From: an uncultured Bacilli bacterium
GTDB lineage: Bacteria > Bacillota_I > Bacilli_A > RF39 > UBA660
NCBI GenBank assembly: GCA_944332105.1
Contig: CALVJI010000005.1
Location: 1-27,590, forward strand
DNA length: 27,590 nucleotides
Direction: 5' to 3'
The notes under the pieces are model-generated. The model was not told the DNA's origin, made no database searches, and worked only from the letters and a program-made list of their open reading frames with translations. Position numbers and translations under genes: made by a program. Shown in pieces: positions 7,780 through 15,591 of the stretch (its first letter is position 1; every line of letters starts with the position of its first letter).

Positions 7780-8333
7780 CTACTTGAATATTTGCCATCA
7801 CTTGTCGAAATAATAATTTTTTCGCCTTGATTAATAAACATAGGTACTTTAACAGTATATCCCGTTTCAATCTTAGCATCTTTCATGGCATTGTTTGTTG
7901 TATTTCCTTTAACGGCAGGTTCTGTTTCTGTTATTTCAAATTCAATTTTTTCTGGTAAAGTCACGCCTAGTAATTCACCTTCATAATAATCTAATTGAAT
8001 TTCTAAACCTTCTTTTAAAAATTTCTTTTCATCAGCTAGTTTACTACCTGGAACTTCTACTTGATCGTAAGTTTCGGTATTCATGAAAACAAAATTGTCG
8101 CCGTCAGCATATAAAAATTGCATTGGCATCCGATCAATATGCGCTCTTTCAATTTTAATATTCGTATTGTAAGAGTTTTCAACAACAGCACCTGTTCGCA
8201 AGTTTTTTAATTTCATGCGGACAAAAGCACTACCTTTACCAGGTTTTACATGTTGGAATTCTACAATTTGACAAAGATTTCCATCGATGATAATGGTCAT
8301 GCCATTTTTAATATCATTAATATTGATGTTCAT
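7773..8333 (-). CDS. efp: Translation elongation factor P
   Basis: EF-P binds between P and E sites and relieves ribosome stalling at polyproline (186 aa, usual length). The N-terminal KOW-like domain has the tip loop VKPGKGSAFVR with Lys33 at the modification site, and RTGAVVENS after it. A lysine followed by this context resembles the B. subtilis type (5-aminopentanol) rather than the beta-lysyl type of E. coli, but the modification cannot be read from DNA. Two OB domains follow. The end (GEKIIISTSDGKYSSRA) is the conserved C-terminal signature GxxIxVxTxxGxYxxR. Strong site AAAGGAGG before the ATG. Lies 15 bases after rpmG and shares its promoter. Confidence 0.97.
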   Translation of the reverse strand: MNININDIKNGMTIIIDGNLCQIVEFQHVKPGKGSAFVRMKLKNLRTGAVVENSYNTNIKIERAHIDRMPMQFLYADGDNFVFMNTETYDQVEVPGSKLADEKKFLKEGLEIQLDYYEGELLGVTLPEKIEFEITETEPAVKGNTTNNAMKDAKIETGYTVKVPMFINQGEKIIISTSDGKYSSRA

Positions 8334-8348
8334 GACAATCCTCCTTTA

Positions 8349-8522
8349 TTATTTTTCTAATTTGGTTTCTTTAAATATTGTTTTTTTTTGGATATTTGGA
8401 CAATATTTTTTAATTTCTAATTTATCAGGTGTATTTTTTTTGTTCTTACTTGTTGGGCGAATTAATTTGCCACACCGAGAACACTTTAAACCAATAAATT
8501 GTCTACTTTCATTTTTAGCCAT
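8349..8522 (-). CDS. rpmG: 50S ribosomal protein L33
   Basis: Ribosomal protein of the large subunit near the E site (57 aa). It reads MAKNESRQFIGLKCSRCGK, then TSKNKKNTPDKLEIKKYCP and ends KETKLEK, which follows the L33 pattern. Cysteines C14 and C17 form the first half of the zinc knuckle and C41 the start of the second. The fourth Cys expected in the full C+ form (CPxC) is absent: the sequence is CPNIQ. So it has three of four ligands. A GGAGG ribosome site lies eight bases before the ATG. First gene of rpmG-efp. The N-terminus is about seven residues longer than the typical MRVxIxLxC form. Confidence 0.93.
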   Translation of the reverse strand: MAKNESRQFIGLKCSRCGKLIRPTSKNKKNTPDKLEIKKYCPNIQKKTIFKETKLEK

Positions 8523-8554
8523 AGGTATAACCTCCTCACATCAAAACTATATGT

Positions 8555-8583
8555 ATTTTAGCATACTTCAAAACGAAGAGCAA
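8555..8583 (-). promoter_or_regulatory. Promoter of rpmG-efp
   Basis: Minus-strand -35 TTGCTC (8578-8583), 17-bp spacer, -10 TAAAAT (8555-8560) with TGC just upstream. Leader about 26 nt with a GGAGG site. Confidence 0.75.
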
Positions 8584-8618
8584 GAATATTTTTTAGTGTT
8601 TGTCCTTTATGATTTCGC

Positions 8619-9656
8619 TTATTTTCCATATTTTCCGAAATCCCTAGTATATTTTAAAACATCTTGGTTTGATATGCCTATTAAAGATAAATCAAACGTT
8701 TGAGAAACTTGTGAAAAATTATTTATATATGCATCTAACATTTGCATAGCTGTACGTGGATCTTCTTGCCAAATTTTAAACAAACTATATCCGGCGAAAG
8801 CCGTGAAAAGATTTGTCCATTCCGAAACTAAAGTTATTTCTATGTCTTTCGCATTTTTAAAATCTGGACATCCACTATGTATTGCATAATCAAATATTCT
8901 TTGCACCCATTCTGAGAATATAATTTTTTTGGCTACTTGGTGATGATACATTTTTTTTACCGTTACAAATTCTTCATCCCTATGCATTTTTTTAGCTAGA
9001 TCATCTACAAAGATTAAATTTAAAAAAGCGGGTACGGTACTTAAAAAAGCTTGATTTGAAATATTTACATCTTGACTAGCAATATGATGAGCACAACAAT
9101 TTGCACTCAACCATTGGTATACCCAATAATCATATATTGTATCCGTTGGCTTCATCATAAATGATGAAGTTCCTTCTAAATAATTGTAATACATTTTGCC
9201 TATCTTACGATTAGGAAACGCGTCAATAGATTCACCTAAATTTTTTTCCTTTAAGATAGTTTGACTTTCTTTGATAACTTTGCTATCTTTTAATGTCTCA
9301 TAAAAATCTAAAGTTGTTTCTTTCATAACTGCTAAATCGCTTGAAATATTGGTTAAACTTTGTAAATTTTCTTGATAAGAATTTTGCTCAAATTCTTGAA
9401 TTAATGAACGTATAAATGGTTCATATTCCGTATTTCTTAGCGTCTGAAATAATTGTGATTGTTCTTCATATGCTTTTAACATACCAATTTTATCGATTTT
9501 TTGCTTTAATGCTTTTCCTCTTACATTTGCTATAAAACTTCCTTCAAGAGATTTTTTGTATAACTGAGCATATTTTCTTTCTAAAGATAATTCCTTTACA
9601 TTTAATAAAGTTAATTTTTTCCTTTCTTGATAAGATTCATTTCTTTGATTTTCCAT
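8619..9656 (-). CDS. Hypothetical protein, helical, unknown family
   Basis: Not recognised (345 aa). No signal peptide and no clear membrane helix; probably cytoplasmic. The first half (1-150) is charged and helix-forming, with coiled-coil-like stretches. The second half is richer in aromatics and has clustered polar residues that could form a site: NCCAHH (about 185-190), MYHHQ (about 238-242) and several W/Y. A good ribosome site (GGGAGG) sits eight bases before the ATG, and a consensus promoter precedes it, so it is a real gene with its own transcription. No terminator is visible between it and rpmG. It lies between rpmG and the polC repeat cassette in what looks like accessory DNA. I do not assign a function. 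Confidence 0.75.
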   Translation of the reverse strand: MENQRNESYQERKKLTLLNVKELSLERKYAQLYKKSLEGSFIANVRGKALKQKIDKIGMLKAYEEQSQLFQTLRNTEYEPFIRSLIQEFEQNSYQENLQSLTNISSDLAVMKETTLDFYETLKDSKVIKESQTILKEKNLGESIDAFPNRKIGKMYYNYLEGTSSFMMKPTDTIYDYWVYQWLSANCCAHHIASQDVNISNQAFLSTVPAFLNLIFVDDLAKKMHRDEEFVTVKKMYHHQVAKKIIFSEWVQRIFDYAIHSGCPDFKNAKDIEITLVSEWTNLFTAFAGYSLFKIWQEDPRTAMQMLDAYINNFSQVSQTFDLSLIGISNQDVLKYTRDFGKYGK

Positions 9657-9679
9657 ACATTTCCTCCCTGCTTTTAAGT

Positions 9680-9707
9680 ATTATAAGTTATATTTTTAAT
9701 TTTTCAA
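9680..9707 (-). promoter_or_regulatory. Promoter of the 8619-9656 gene
   Basis: Minus-strand -35 TTGAAA (9702-9707), 16-bp spacer, perfect -10 TATAAT (9680-9685). Predicted leader about 17 nt. Confidence 0.72.
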
Positions 9708-9797
9708 CTCATTTTGAAGCATAACTACTGTTATTTCAACTTTTCTTTTTAATAGATAGAAAAATACACAGATAATTCACTAAATTTCGTATAATTC

Positions 9798-9821
9798 TTT
9801 GTTTAAAATTTTTAAAACAAA
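9798..9821. repeat. AT-only palindrome next to the duplicated polC tail
   Basis: Arms TTTGTTT and AAACAAA surround a self-complementary A/T core in 24 bp. It starts inside the duplicated tail and runs just past its stop codon. It lacks a T-tract, so it is not a standard terminator. It may be what originally followed polC, since the other repeat copy instead runs into the inserted gene's ribosome site. Confidence 0.45.
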
Positions 9822-9849
9822 CTTAGTTGGCTAGTTTCTGGCATGCCTT
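9811..9849 (-). repeat. Left copy of 39-bp direct repeat: duplicated 3' end of polC
   Basis: These 39 bases match 11090-11128 at 38 positions. Read on the minus strand they encode GMPETSQLSLF and a stop, identical to the end of PolC; the single difference (9818 vs 11097) is synonymous (TTG vs TTA, Leu). Upstream of GGC the reading frame no longer resembles polC, so this is an isolated gene tail. Together with the right copy it brackets one gene (9896-11074). No integrase or transposase is nearby. Confidence 0.93.
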
Positions 9850-9895
9850 TTGTCCGCCTTTTGATTTAAATTTTCTGTTCTTGGTTCAAACATTT

Positions 9896-11074
9896 TTACC
9901 CTACTTTCTGTTTCTTTTTTCTCGAAAGTTCATGAGCCAAAATTTTACTTTCTAATTCTTTTAAAGTGCAGTTTTTTTCTTTTTTTTGAACTTCTTCCCA
10001 ATTTTCTTCATGACAAACATATTCTTCCCTTAATTGAAATTCACCATGATTCACTTGAGGCATGACAATATTTTCTTTTGAATTTAAAGAAGGAAAATAC
10101 ATTCCACCCCATATAACAGATGGGAAAATAAGCGGATAATTCATTGAAATTTCACGTAATTTTTGAAACCGAATACCATCAAATAAAAGTCTAGGCAACT
10201 TTACTTCTTTTAAATAACGAGCATCTTCTATATCCATAAAACCTAAAGATACCTCAGGCAAAATTAAGTGTTCTATCCATTTTTGTTTAATAACCATATC
10301 CCCACAAACTATCTTTGGACAAACAAGTTTATCTATGCTTTTGCCAATATCATGAATATACAGATTACCCAAAACAATCTCAGGCATGTATTCTTTTTCT
10401 ACTAAATGATTTGAAATGTCTAAAGTACCAATATAGATTTTCGCCTTTGGCCAACCTAAAAATTGATAAGTTATTTTATCTAAATCACATTCAAAAAGAC
10501 AAGCAACAATTTTTTTGAAATCAAATATATTTAGGCGACTGTATTTTTCTTCTTGAATTTTCATTGCAATATAAGCAAGAAGTTTTAAATCATTTATTGA
10601 TAAATTGTTTTTAGAAATACCACTTGTCCATAGATTTAAAAGATTATCAAGGCTAGTAAAATAATACAAGTTTTCTTCTAAAATTTCTGGATTTGAAAAA
10701 GAAACTTCATGAATCTTTTCACAAATAATTTTTTTTAAAAAAGGATCTAGTAACTTCTCTTTTTCTAGCATTATAATATCCGCTAAAAGCACATCCGTAC
10801 TAAATTTTAATTGAACGACAGGTTTTTCTAAATAATATGTATATATCCTACCTAGTCCTATTTTTTCTACTTGCCATTTTCCTTGTGATTCTTTGCTTTC
10901 TCTTTTTTTATATTTTTCAGAAAGGGTTTCAAAATCGGAAAAGAGCAGTGCATCTTTTAAAACAATTTCTTCCTTTAAATATCCTTTATTTTGTCTTCGA
11001 CATTGAACTCCTTGAAGCTTATATTGTAAATTTTTTAAATAATAATATGCTTTATTTCGCAGAAAATTTTGCAT
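9896..11074 (-). CDS. Unknown protein with LRR-like solenoid repeats, within polC-tail repeats
   Basis: Function unknown (392 aa, soluble, no signal peptide). Residues 1-200 are mixed and basic. Residues about 215-350 hold about six degenerate repeats of 20-22 residues with the pattern [LMC]P-x-[VIL]-x-x-G-x-[LMI]-x-[IF]: examples are MPEIVLGNLYI (230), CPKIVCGDMVI (252), LPEVSLGFMDI (272) and MPQVNHGEFQL (338). This suggests a leucine-rich-like or beta-solenoid fold used for binding. The tail (355-392) is highly charged. The ATG lies 16 bases past the polC stop with an AAAGGAGG site that begins within the polC stop region, so it would be expressed from the dnaE-polC transcript. Both ends are flanked by a 39-bp copy of the polC 3' end, pointing to recent acquisition. 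Confidence 0.75.
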   Translation of the reverse strand: MQNFLRNKAYYYLKNLQYKLQGVQCRRQNKGYLKEEIVLKDALLFSDFETLSEKYKKRESKESQGKWQVEKIGLGRIYTYYLEKPVVQLKFSTDVLLADIIMLEKEKLLDPFLKKIICEKIHEVSFSNPEILEENLYYFTSLDNLLNLWTSGISKNNLSINDLKLLAYIAMKIQEEKYSRLNIFDFKKIVACLFECDLDKITYQFLGWPKAKIYIGTLDISNHLVEKEYMPEIVLGNLYIHDIGKSIDKLVCPKIVCGDMVIKQKWIEHLILPEVSLGFMDIEDARYLKEVKLPRLLFDGIRFQKLREISMNYPLIFPSVIWGGMYFPSLNSKENIVMPQVNHGEFQLREEYVCHEENWEEVQKKEKNCTLKELESKILAHELSRKKKQKVG

Positions 11075-11089
11075 TTATTTTTGTCCTCC

Positions 11090-11128
11090 TTTAAAATAAA
11101 CTTAGTTGGCTAGTTTCTGGCATGCCTT
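11090..11128 (-). repeat. Right copy of 39-bp direct repeat: native 3' end of polC
   Basis: This is the end of the intact polC gene (GMPETSQLSLF, stop) plus the first bases after it. It matches 9811-9849 with one synonymous change. The two copies are 1279 bp apart, start to start, in the same orientation, as attachment sites or a large target duplication would be. Confidence 0.93.
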
Positions 11129-14100
11129 CAAAAATTCCCATCACGCGCATTTTATCAATAGTTGTTTGATTTACTTTGCCACGATTTTGGAAGTCCTCGA
11201 CACTGTAGAAAGCTTTTTCTTTTCTTTCTTCCATAATTTTGGTTGCAACAGAATCCCCAAGGCCATCTAGGCTTCTAAAGGGCATGATTAAGCTATTGTC
11301 ACTTTCATCCATAATGAAGTTGTTGCCATCACTTTTTTCAATATCAATCATTTTAAATTTAACGCCTCTAGCAGCTGCTTCTAGGGCTAGTTTTAAAGTT
11401 TCTAATAAAGATGCTTCTTTGTTGGTCATATCGTGTCCTTTACTTTGAAGTTCTAGCATTTTTGAACGAATCGCATCATAGCCCTTTATCATTGAGTCAA
11501 TATCAAAGTCTTGGAATCTAGTTGAAAAATAAGTTGCATAATAAACTAATGGTTTATGCACTTTATACCAAGCAATTCTAAAAGCACTAGTTACATAGGC
11601 AGCAGCATGGGCTTTTGGGAACATGTACTTGATTTTTTGACAAGATTTAATATACCATTCAGGAACATTGTATTTTCTTAGTTCTTCAGCATATTCGTTC
11701 CACTGAGCTGGATCTTTGCTCGCTTTACCTTTACGAACAAATTCCATGATTTTGAAGGCCTTACTAGCTGGAACACCTTTTTTCATAAGTTCGACCATAA
11801 TATCATCACGGCAACCAATAACTTCTTTGAATGGACAAATATTTTTTTGAATTAATTCTTGAGCATTCCCTAGCCATACGTCGGTACCGTGAGCTAAACC
11901 AGATATTTTTACAAGTTCTGCAAAAGTCGTAGGTTTGGCGTCTTTAACAAGTTGGATGGTAAATGGAGTTCCAAATTCTGGCACGCCTAAAGTTCCTGTA
12001 TCACACATAATTTGTTCTTTGGTAACTCCTAAGGATTTGGTTCCTGTAAAAAGCTCCATTACTCCTTTATCATCTAGGGGAACTTTCGTGACATCATCGC
12101 CCGTTAATTCTTGAATCATTCTAAGTTGCGTTGGATCGGTATGACCTAAAATATCTAGTTTTAAGACATCGGCATCAATTGCATGGTAATCAAAGTGAGT
12201 CGTTCGCCAAGCACTAGTTGGGTCTTCAGCTGGAAACTGGAATGGAGTAAAATCAAACACTTCCATATAATCTGGAATAACAACGATGCCACCAGGGTGT
12301 TGGCCAGTCGTTCGTTTACAGCCTGTACAACCAATCGCTAGTCTTTCAATTTCAATATTGCGCATGATAATATTTTTGGCCTCGCAATAGCCTCTTACAT
12401 AACCATAAGCTGTTTTTTCAGCTACAGTACCAATAGTTCCTGCTCGATACACATTATCGACACCGAATAATACTTTGGTATATTCATGGGCGCTTGCTTG
12501 GTTTAAATCTGAGAAGTTTAAGTCGATATCTGGTACTTTGTCAGCATTAAAACCTAAGAAGGTTGCAAACGGAATATCATGACCGTCTTTTTGCATTTTT
12601 TCGCCACATTTTGGACAGTTTTTGTCTGGTAAGTCAAAGCCACAAGAATAAGTTTGGCCAAGTGGATTTCCTTCGTCATCCACGAATGTACTATATTTAC
12701 ATTTTGGGCAACGGTAATGGGCTTCTAGGCTGTTTACCTCGGTAATTCCCATCATATTTGCCACAAAGGAAGAACCAACCGAACCACGGGAACCAACTAG
12801 GAACCCTTCATCATTCGAGTGCTTTACTAGTTTTTGAGCAATCAAATAAATAACGTCATAATTAGCACCGATGATACCGCCTAGTTTTTTTTCAGCTAAG
12901 ACTTGTTTTTCTTCGTCACTTCCCTCTTCTTCTAGATGTTTTTTTACCATTTCAATAACCGCATTTTTACCTTTTAAAATGGTTTCATGAACTAATAAGA
13001 ACGCTTCTTCATCATTCTCGGTTTCTTCTTTACAAGCATTGATTAAAGCATCACCATATAGCTCTTTAGCTAATCTTTCTTCGATATTCATTGGAAGAGG
13101 TTCGCCATATAATTCTTTAGCTTTATCGTAAACAAGTTCGGTCATTGTTTCAACCGAATTTGGAATTCTCGGTGCGAAAGGTTTTGGAGTGTCGATAATG
13201 ACTTCGATTTCTTCGCACATTTCATTAATTTTATTCGGATTTTCTACGACAATTTCATAAGCCACTTCCGGTGGAAGGAATGAGAAGTCTTCGAGCATTT
13301 CAGCCGTTGTTTTTAAATACATATTGGGCACTTCAATTCCTCTTCTATTTAATGGATGAAGTTTACCGTTGAATTTTTGATTTACAATGATCTCACGATA
13401 GATTTTATCTTCCTTACGAAGATTATGTACATCACCTGTCGCGACAACTGGTTTTCCTGCTTCTTTGGCTACGCGAATAATTCTTTTTACATATTCTTCA
13501 GCAGCATGAACATTTGGAAATTTGGCTTCAGGACCAATCAAATGCGTAAAGGCACTGATCGGTTGAACCTCAATATAATCATAAAAGTTCATCATATTTA
13601 CTAATTCTTCATCTTCTTTGCTGCCCGCTTTATCAAAGACTTCACCATTAATACAACCTGATCCAATCAGTAGGTTTGCCCGTAAATCATTTAATTCGTT
13701 ACGAGGGATTTTAGGTTGTTCATTTTTATATAAATATTTAGTATTTGCGATCGAAATGATCTTGAAAAGATTTTTTAGGCCATCACGGTTTTTTGCAAGA
13801 ACTGTTGCATGGAATGGAAAAGAGAAACGCACCAAAGATTCAGTATCAATATTGTTTAATAAATCCGTAGTAGTCGCGATATTTTGATCATCTAAAGATT
13901 TACACATTTTGTAGAAAGCTAGAGCCGTTCCTTCCGCATCATAATCGGCACGATGGTGTTTATCTTCATCCCATGGCACATCTAATCTTTTGGTTAGGGT
14001 TTGAAGTTTATGATTAGGCCACTCGGGATGGAGCATACGCGCGATTGACATTGTATCAAGCACGCACTTTTTAAACTCGCCAAAACCATATTTATTGCAA

Positions 14101-15590
14101 GCAGCTTGCATAAAGGAAATATCAAATTTAGCGTTATGAGCGACCATCGGTAAATCTCCAGCCCATTCTAAAAAGCGTTTCGTGACATTTTCTTCATTGT
14201 CTTTACCCGCTAGCATCTCATCGGTGATAAAGGTAAGTTCTGTAATCTTTTTAGGTAAAGGACGATGGGGGTCGATTAATTCATCAAAGCGATCCAATAT
14301 TTTGCCGTTTTGAATTTTAACAGCACCAATTTCAATCATTTGATCACTACCAGCATAAAAACCGGTTGTCTCTGTATCAAATACAACATAGGCGTCCGTT
14401 AGTAAATTGTATTCTTGAGGATTAAAGATAATATCGACATCGTTATTGACAACGTTCATCTCGGCCCCATATAAAACTTTAAAACGATCCGACCCTTCTT
14501 TGCCTTTATTTAAGTCACATACTGCATGGTAAAGGTCTGGGAAAGCTTGAACGCAGTTATGATCCGTCACAGCAATCGCTTTGTGGCCTAGTTTGGCAGC
14601 ATATTTTACCAATGACTTAGCTTCAATGACTCCATCCATGGCACTCATCATAGTATGCGCATGAAGTTCTACTCTTGGCATTTCGGCTTCATCTTTTTGA
14701 ATGTCATCTTTGGAATCGATTCTTTCTAAATTGCGAATACTTAAAACAAAGTCTTTAGCAAAATTATCATATTCGACATTACCATTAAAACGATACCAAT
14801 TGTTCTCTTTTAAACTACCTAATAAAGCAAGATATTCTTTTTTATCCCGTTTAAATATTTTAGCTAACAAAGAGTTTGTTTTGTCACTGATTTTTAAAGT
14901 AATAATATTAATATTTTCTCTTTCTAAAGTTTCAATACCAAAGATATATGCTTCAAAAACCACATTTTTTACATCGCCCATGATATTATTAATGGGTGTA
15001 ACTTCACCGGTTATTTCTTTTCCTAATAAAATATTGCCTTCAATTTTTGGTTTTGTCTCGATTCTTTCGGTTTCTGTTTTTGATTTTTGAATCTCTTCTT
15101 GAATACTCTTTTGCATTTCTTCATTTAAATGCACGATGAAATGATAGTCTCCTAATCCGTATTGCCGTAGTTTTTGAGCAAAATTTGCGACTTCTTTTTG
15201 CATTTCTTGAGCTTCTGTTTTATTAGAAACTTGTAAAGAAATTTGATTGTTTTCGATGCTTGGTTTTTCTGATAAAACACTGATGAGTGAAGGTTTTTCT
15301 TCTACGTATTCTTTCATCATCGCAGCCACATAATTTACGACATCCTCTTTGGTAACACTTTGATACTCTAAAGTAATTGTGCATTCTTCTTTTTGATTAA
15401 TTTTATTTTCACAGGCTTTGTATAAATTTCGTACAGTTTCATAAGGTAAAACTTCATTGTTATGCATGACTACTTCAAAAAGATGCACATTTTTATGAAG
15501 TAAAACTTTAGAAATTTGTACATTTTTTACATCTTCACGATTTTCTTTATAGGCAATGCTATCTAAAAATCTTTTTACATCATCTGCCAT
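11091..15590 (-). CDS. polC: DNA polymerase III alpha subunit, PolC type
   Basis: Main leading-strand replicase of low-GC Gram-positives, with built-in proofreading (1499 aa). N-terminal domain and OB fold run to about 300. A PHP domain starts with VELHAHTMMSAMDG (308-320), keeping its HxH. The 3'-5' exonuclease inserted in it has DTETTG (405-410) and the HHRADYDAEG motif III near 545-554. The polymerase core shows GSRGSVGSS (933-941), a zinc finger (C961, C964, C983, C992, C995 region) and the catalytic PDIDLNFS (D1021, D1023). The protein ends in QLSLF, the beta-clamp-binding motif. The ATG lies one base past the dnaE stop, with GGAG inside dnaE, so translation is coupled. It is complete; its last 11 codons are duplicated at 9811-9849. 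Confidence 0.98.
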   Translation of the reverse strand: MADDVKRFLDSIAYKENREDVKNVQISKVLLHKNVHLFEVVMHNNEVLPYETVRNLYKACENKINQKEECTITLEYQSVTKEDVVNYVAAMMKEYVEEKPSLISVLSEKPSIENNQISLQVSNKTEAQEMQKEVANFAQKLRQYGLGDYHFIVHLNEEMQKSIQEEIQKSKTETERIETKPKIEGNILLGKEITGEVTPINNIMGDVKNVVFEAYIFGIETLERENINIITLKISDKTNSLLAKIFKRDKKEYLALLGSLKENNWYRFNGNVEYDNFAKDFVLSIRNLERIDSKDDIQKDEAEMPRVELHAHTMMSAMDGVIEAKSLVKYAAKLGHKAIAVTDHNCVQAFPDLYHAVCDLNKGKEGSDRFKVLYGAEMNVVNNDVDIIFNPQEYNLLTDAYVVFDTETTGFYAGSDQMIEIGAVKIQNGKILDRFDELIDPHRPLPKKITELTFITDEMLAGKDNEENVTKRFLEWAGDLPMVAHNAKFDISFMQAACNKYGFGEFKKCVLDTMSIARMLHPEWPNHKLQTLTKRLDVPWDEDKHHRADYDAEGTALAFYKMCKSLDDQNIATTTDLLNNIDTESLVRFSFPFHATVLAKNRDGLKNLFKIISIANTKYLYKNEQPKIPRNELNDLRANLLIGSGCINGEVFDKAGSKEDEELVNMMNFYDYIEVQPISAFTHLIGPEAKFPNVHAAEEYVKRIIRVAKEAGKPVVATGDVHNLRKEDKIYREIIVNQKFNGKLHPLNRRGIEVPNMYLKTTAEMLEDFSFLPPEVAYEIVVENPNKINEMCEEIEVIIDTPKPFAPRIPNSVETMTELVYDKAKELYGEPLPMNIEERLAKELYGDALINACKEETENDEEAFLLVHETILKGKNAVIEMVKKHLEEEGSDEEKQVLAEKKLGGIIGANYDVIYLIAQKLVKHSNDEGFLVGSRGSVGSSFVANMMGITEVNSLEAHYRCPKCKYSTFVDDEGNPLGQTYSCGFDLPDKNCPKCGEKMQKDGHDIPFATFLGFNADKVPDIDLNFSDLNQASAHEYTKVLFGVDNVYRAGTIGTVAEKTAYGYVRGYCEAKNIIMRNIEIERLAIGCTGCKRTTGQHPGGIVVIPDYMEVFDFTPFQFPAEDPTSAWRTTHFDYHAIDADVLKLDILGHTDPTQLRMIQELTGDDVTKVPLDDKGVMELFTGTKSLGVTKEQIMCDTGTLGVPEFGTPFTIQLVKDAKPTTFAELVKISGLAHGTDVWLGNAQELIQKNICPFKEVIGCRDDIMVELMKKGVPASKAFKIMEFVRKGKASKDPAQWNEYAEELRKYNVPEWYIKSCQKIKYMFPKAHAAAYVTSAFRIAWYKVHKPLVYYATYFSTRFQDFDIDSMIKGYDAIRSKMLELQSKGHDMTNKEASLLETLKLALEAAARGVKFKMIDIEKSDGNNFIMDESDNSLIMPFRSLDGLGDSVATKIMEERKEKAFYSVEDFQNRGKVNQTTIDKMRVMGIFEGMPETSQLSLF

Positions 15591-15591
15591 A

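Noticed and set aside
9831..9893. A 20-codon minus-strand reading frame starting just after the 9896-11074 gene, with AGGG upstream.
   Set aside because: It runs out of frame through the duplicated polC tail, and a frame of this length arises easily by chance; nothing supports translation.
8619..11128. The accessory interval as a complete integrative element or prophage remnant.
   Set aside because: No integrase, transposase or phage gene is present, and the repeat brackets only the second gene; a cassette is the most that can be claimed.
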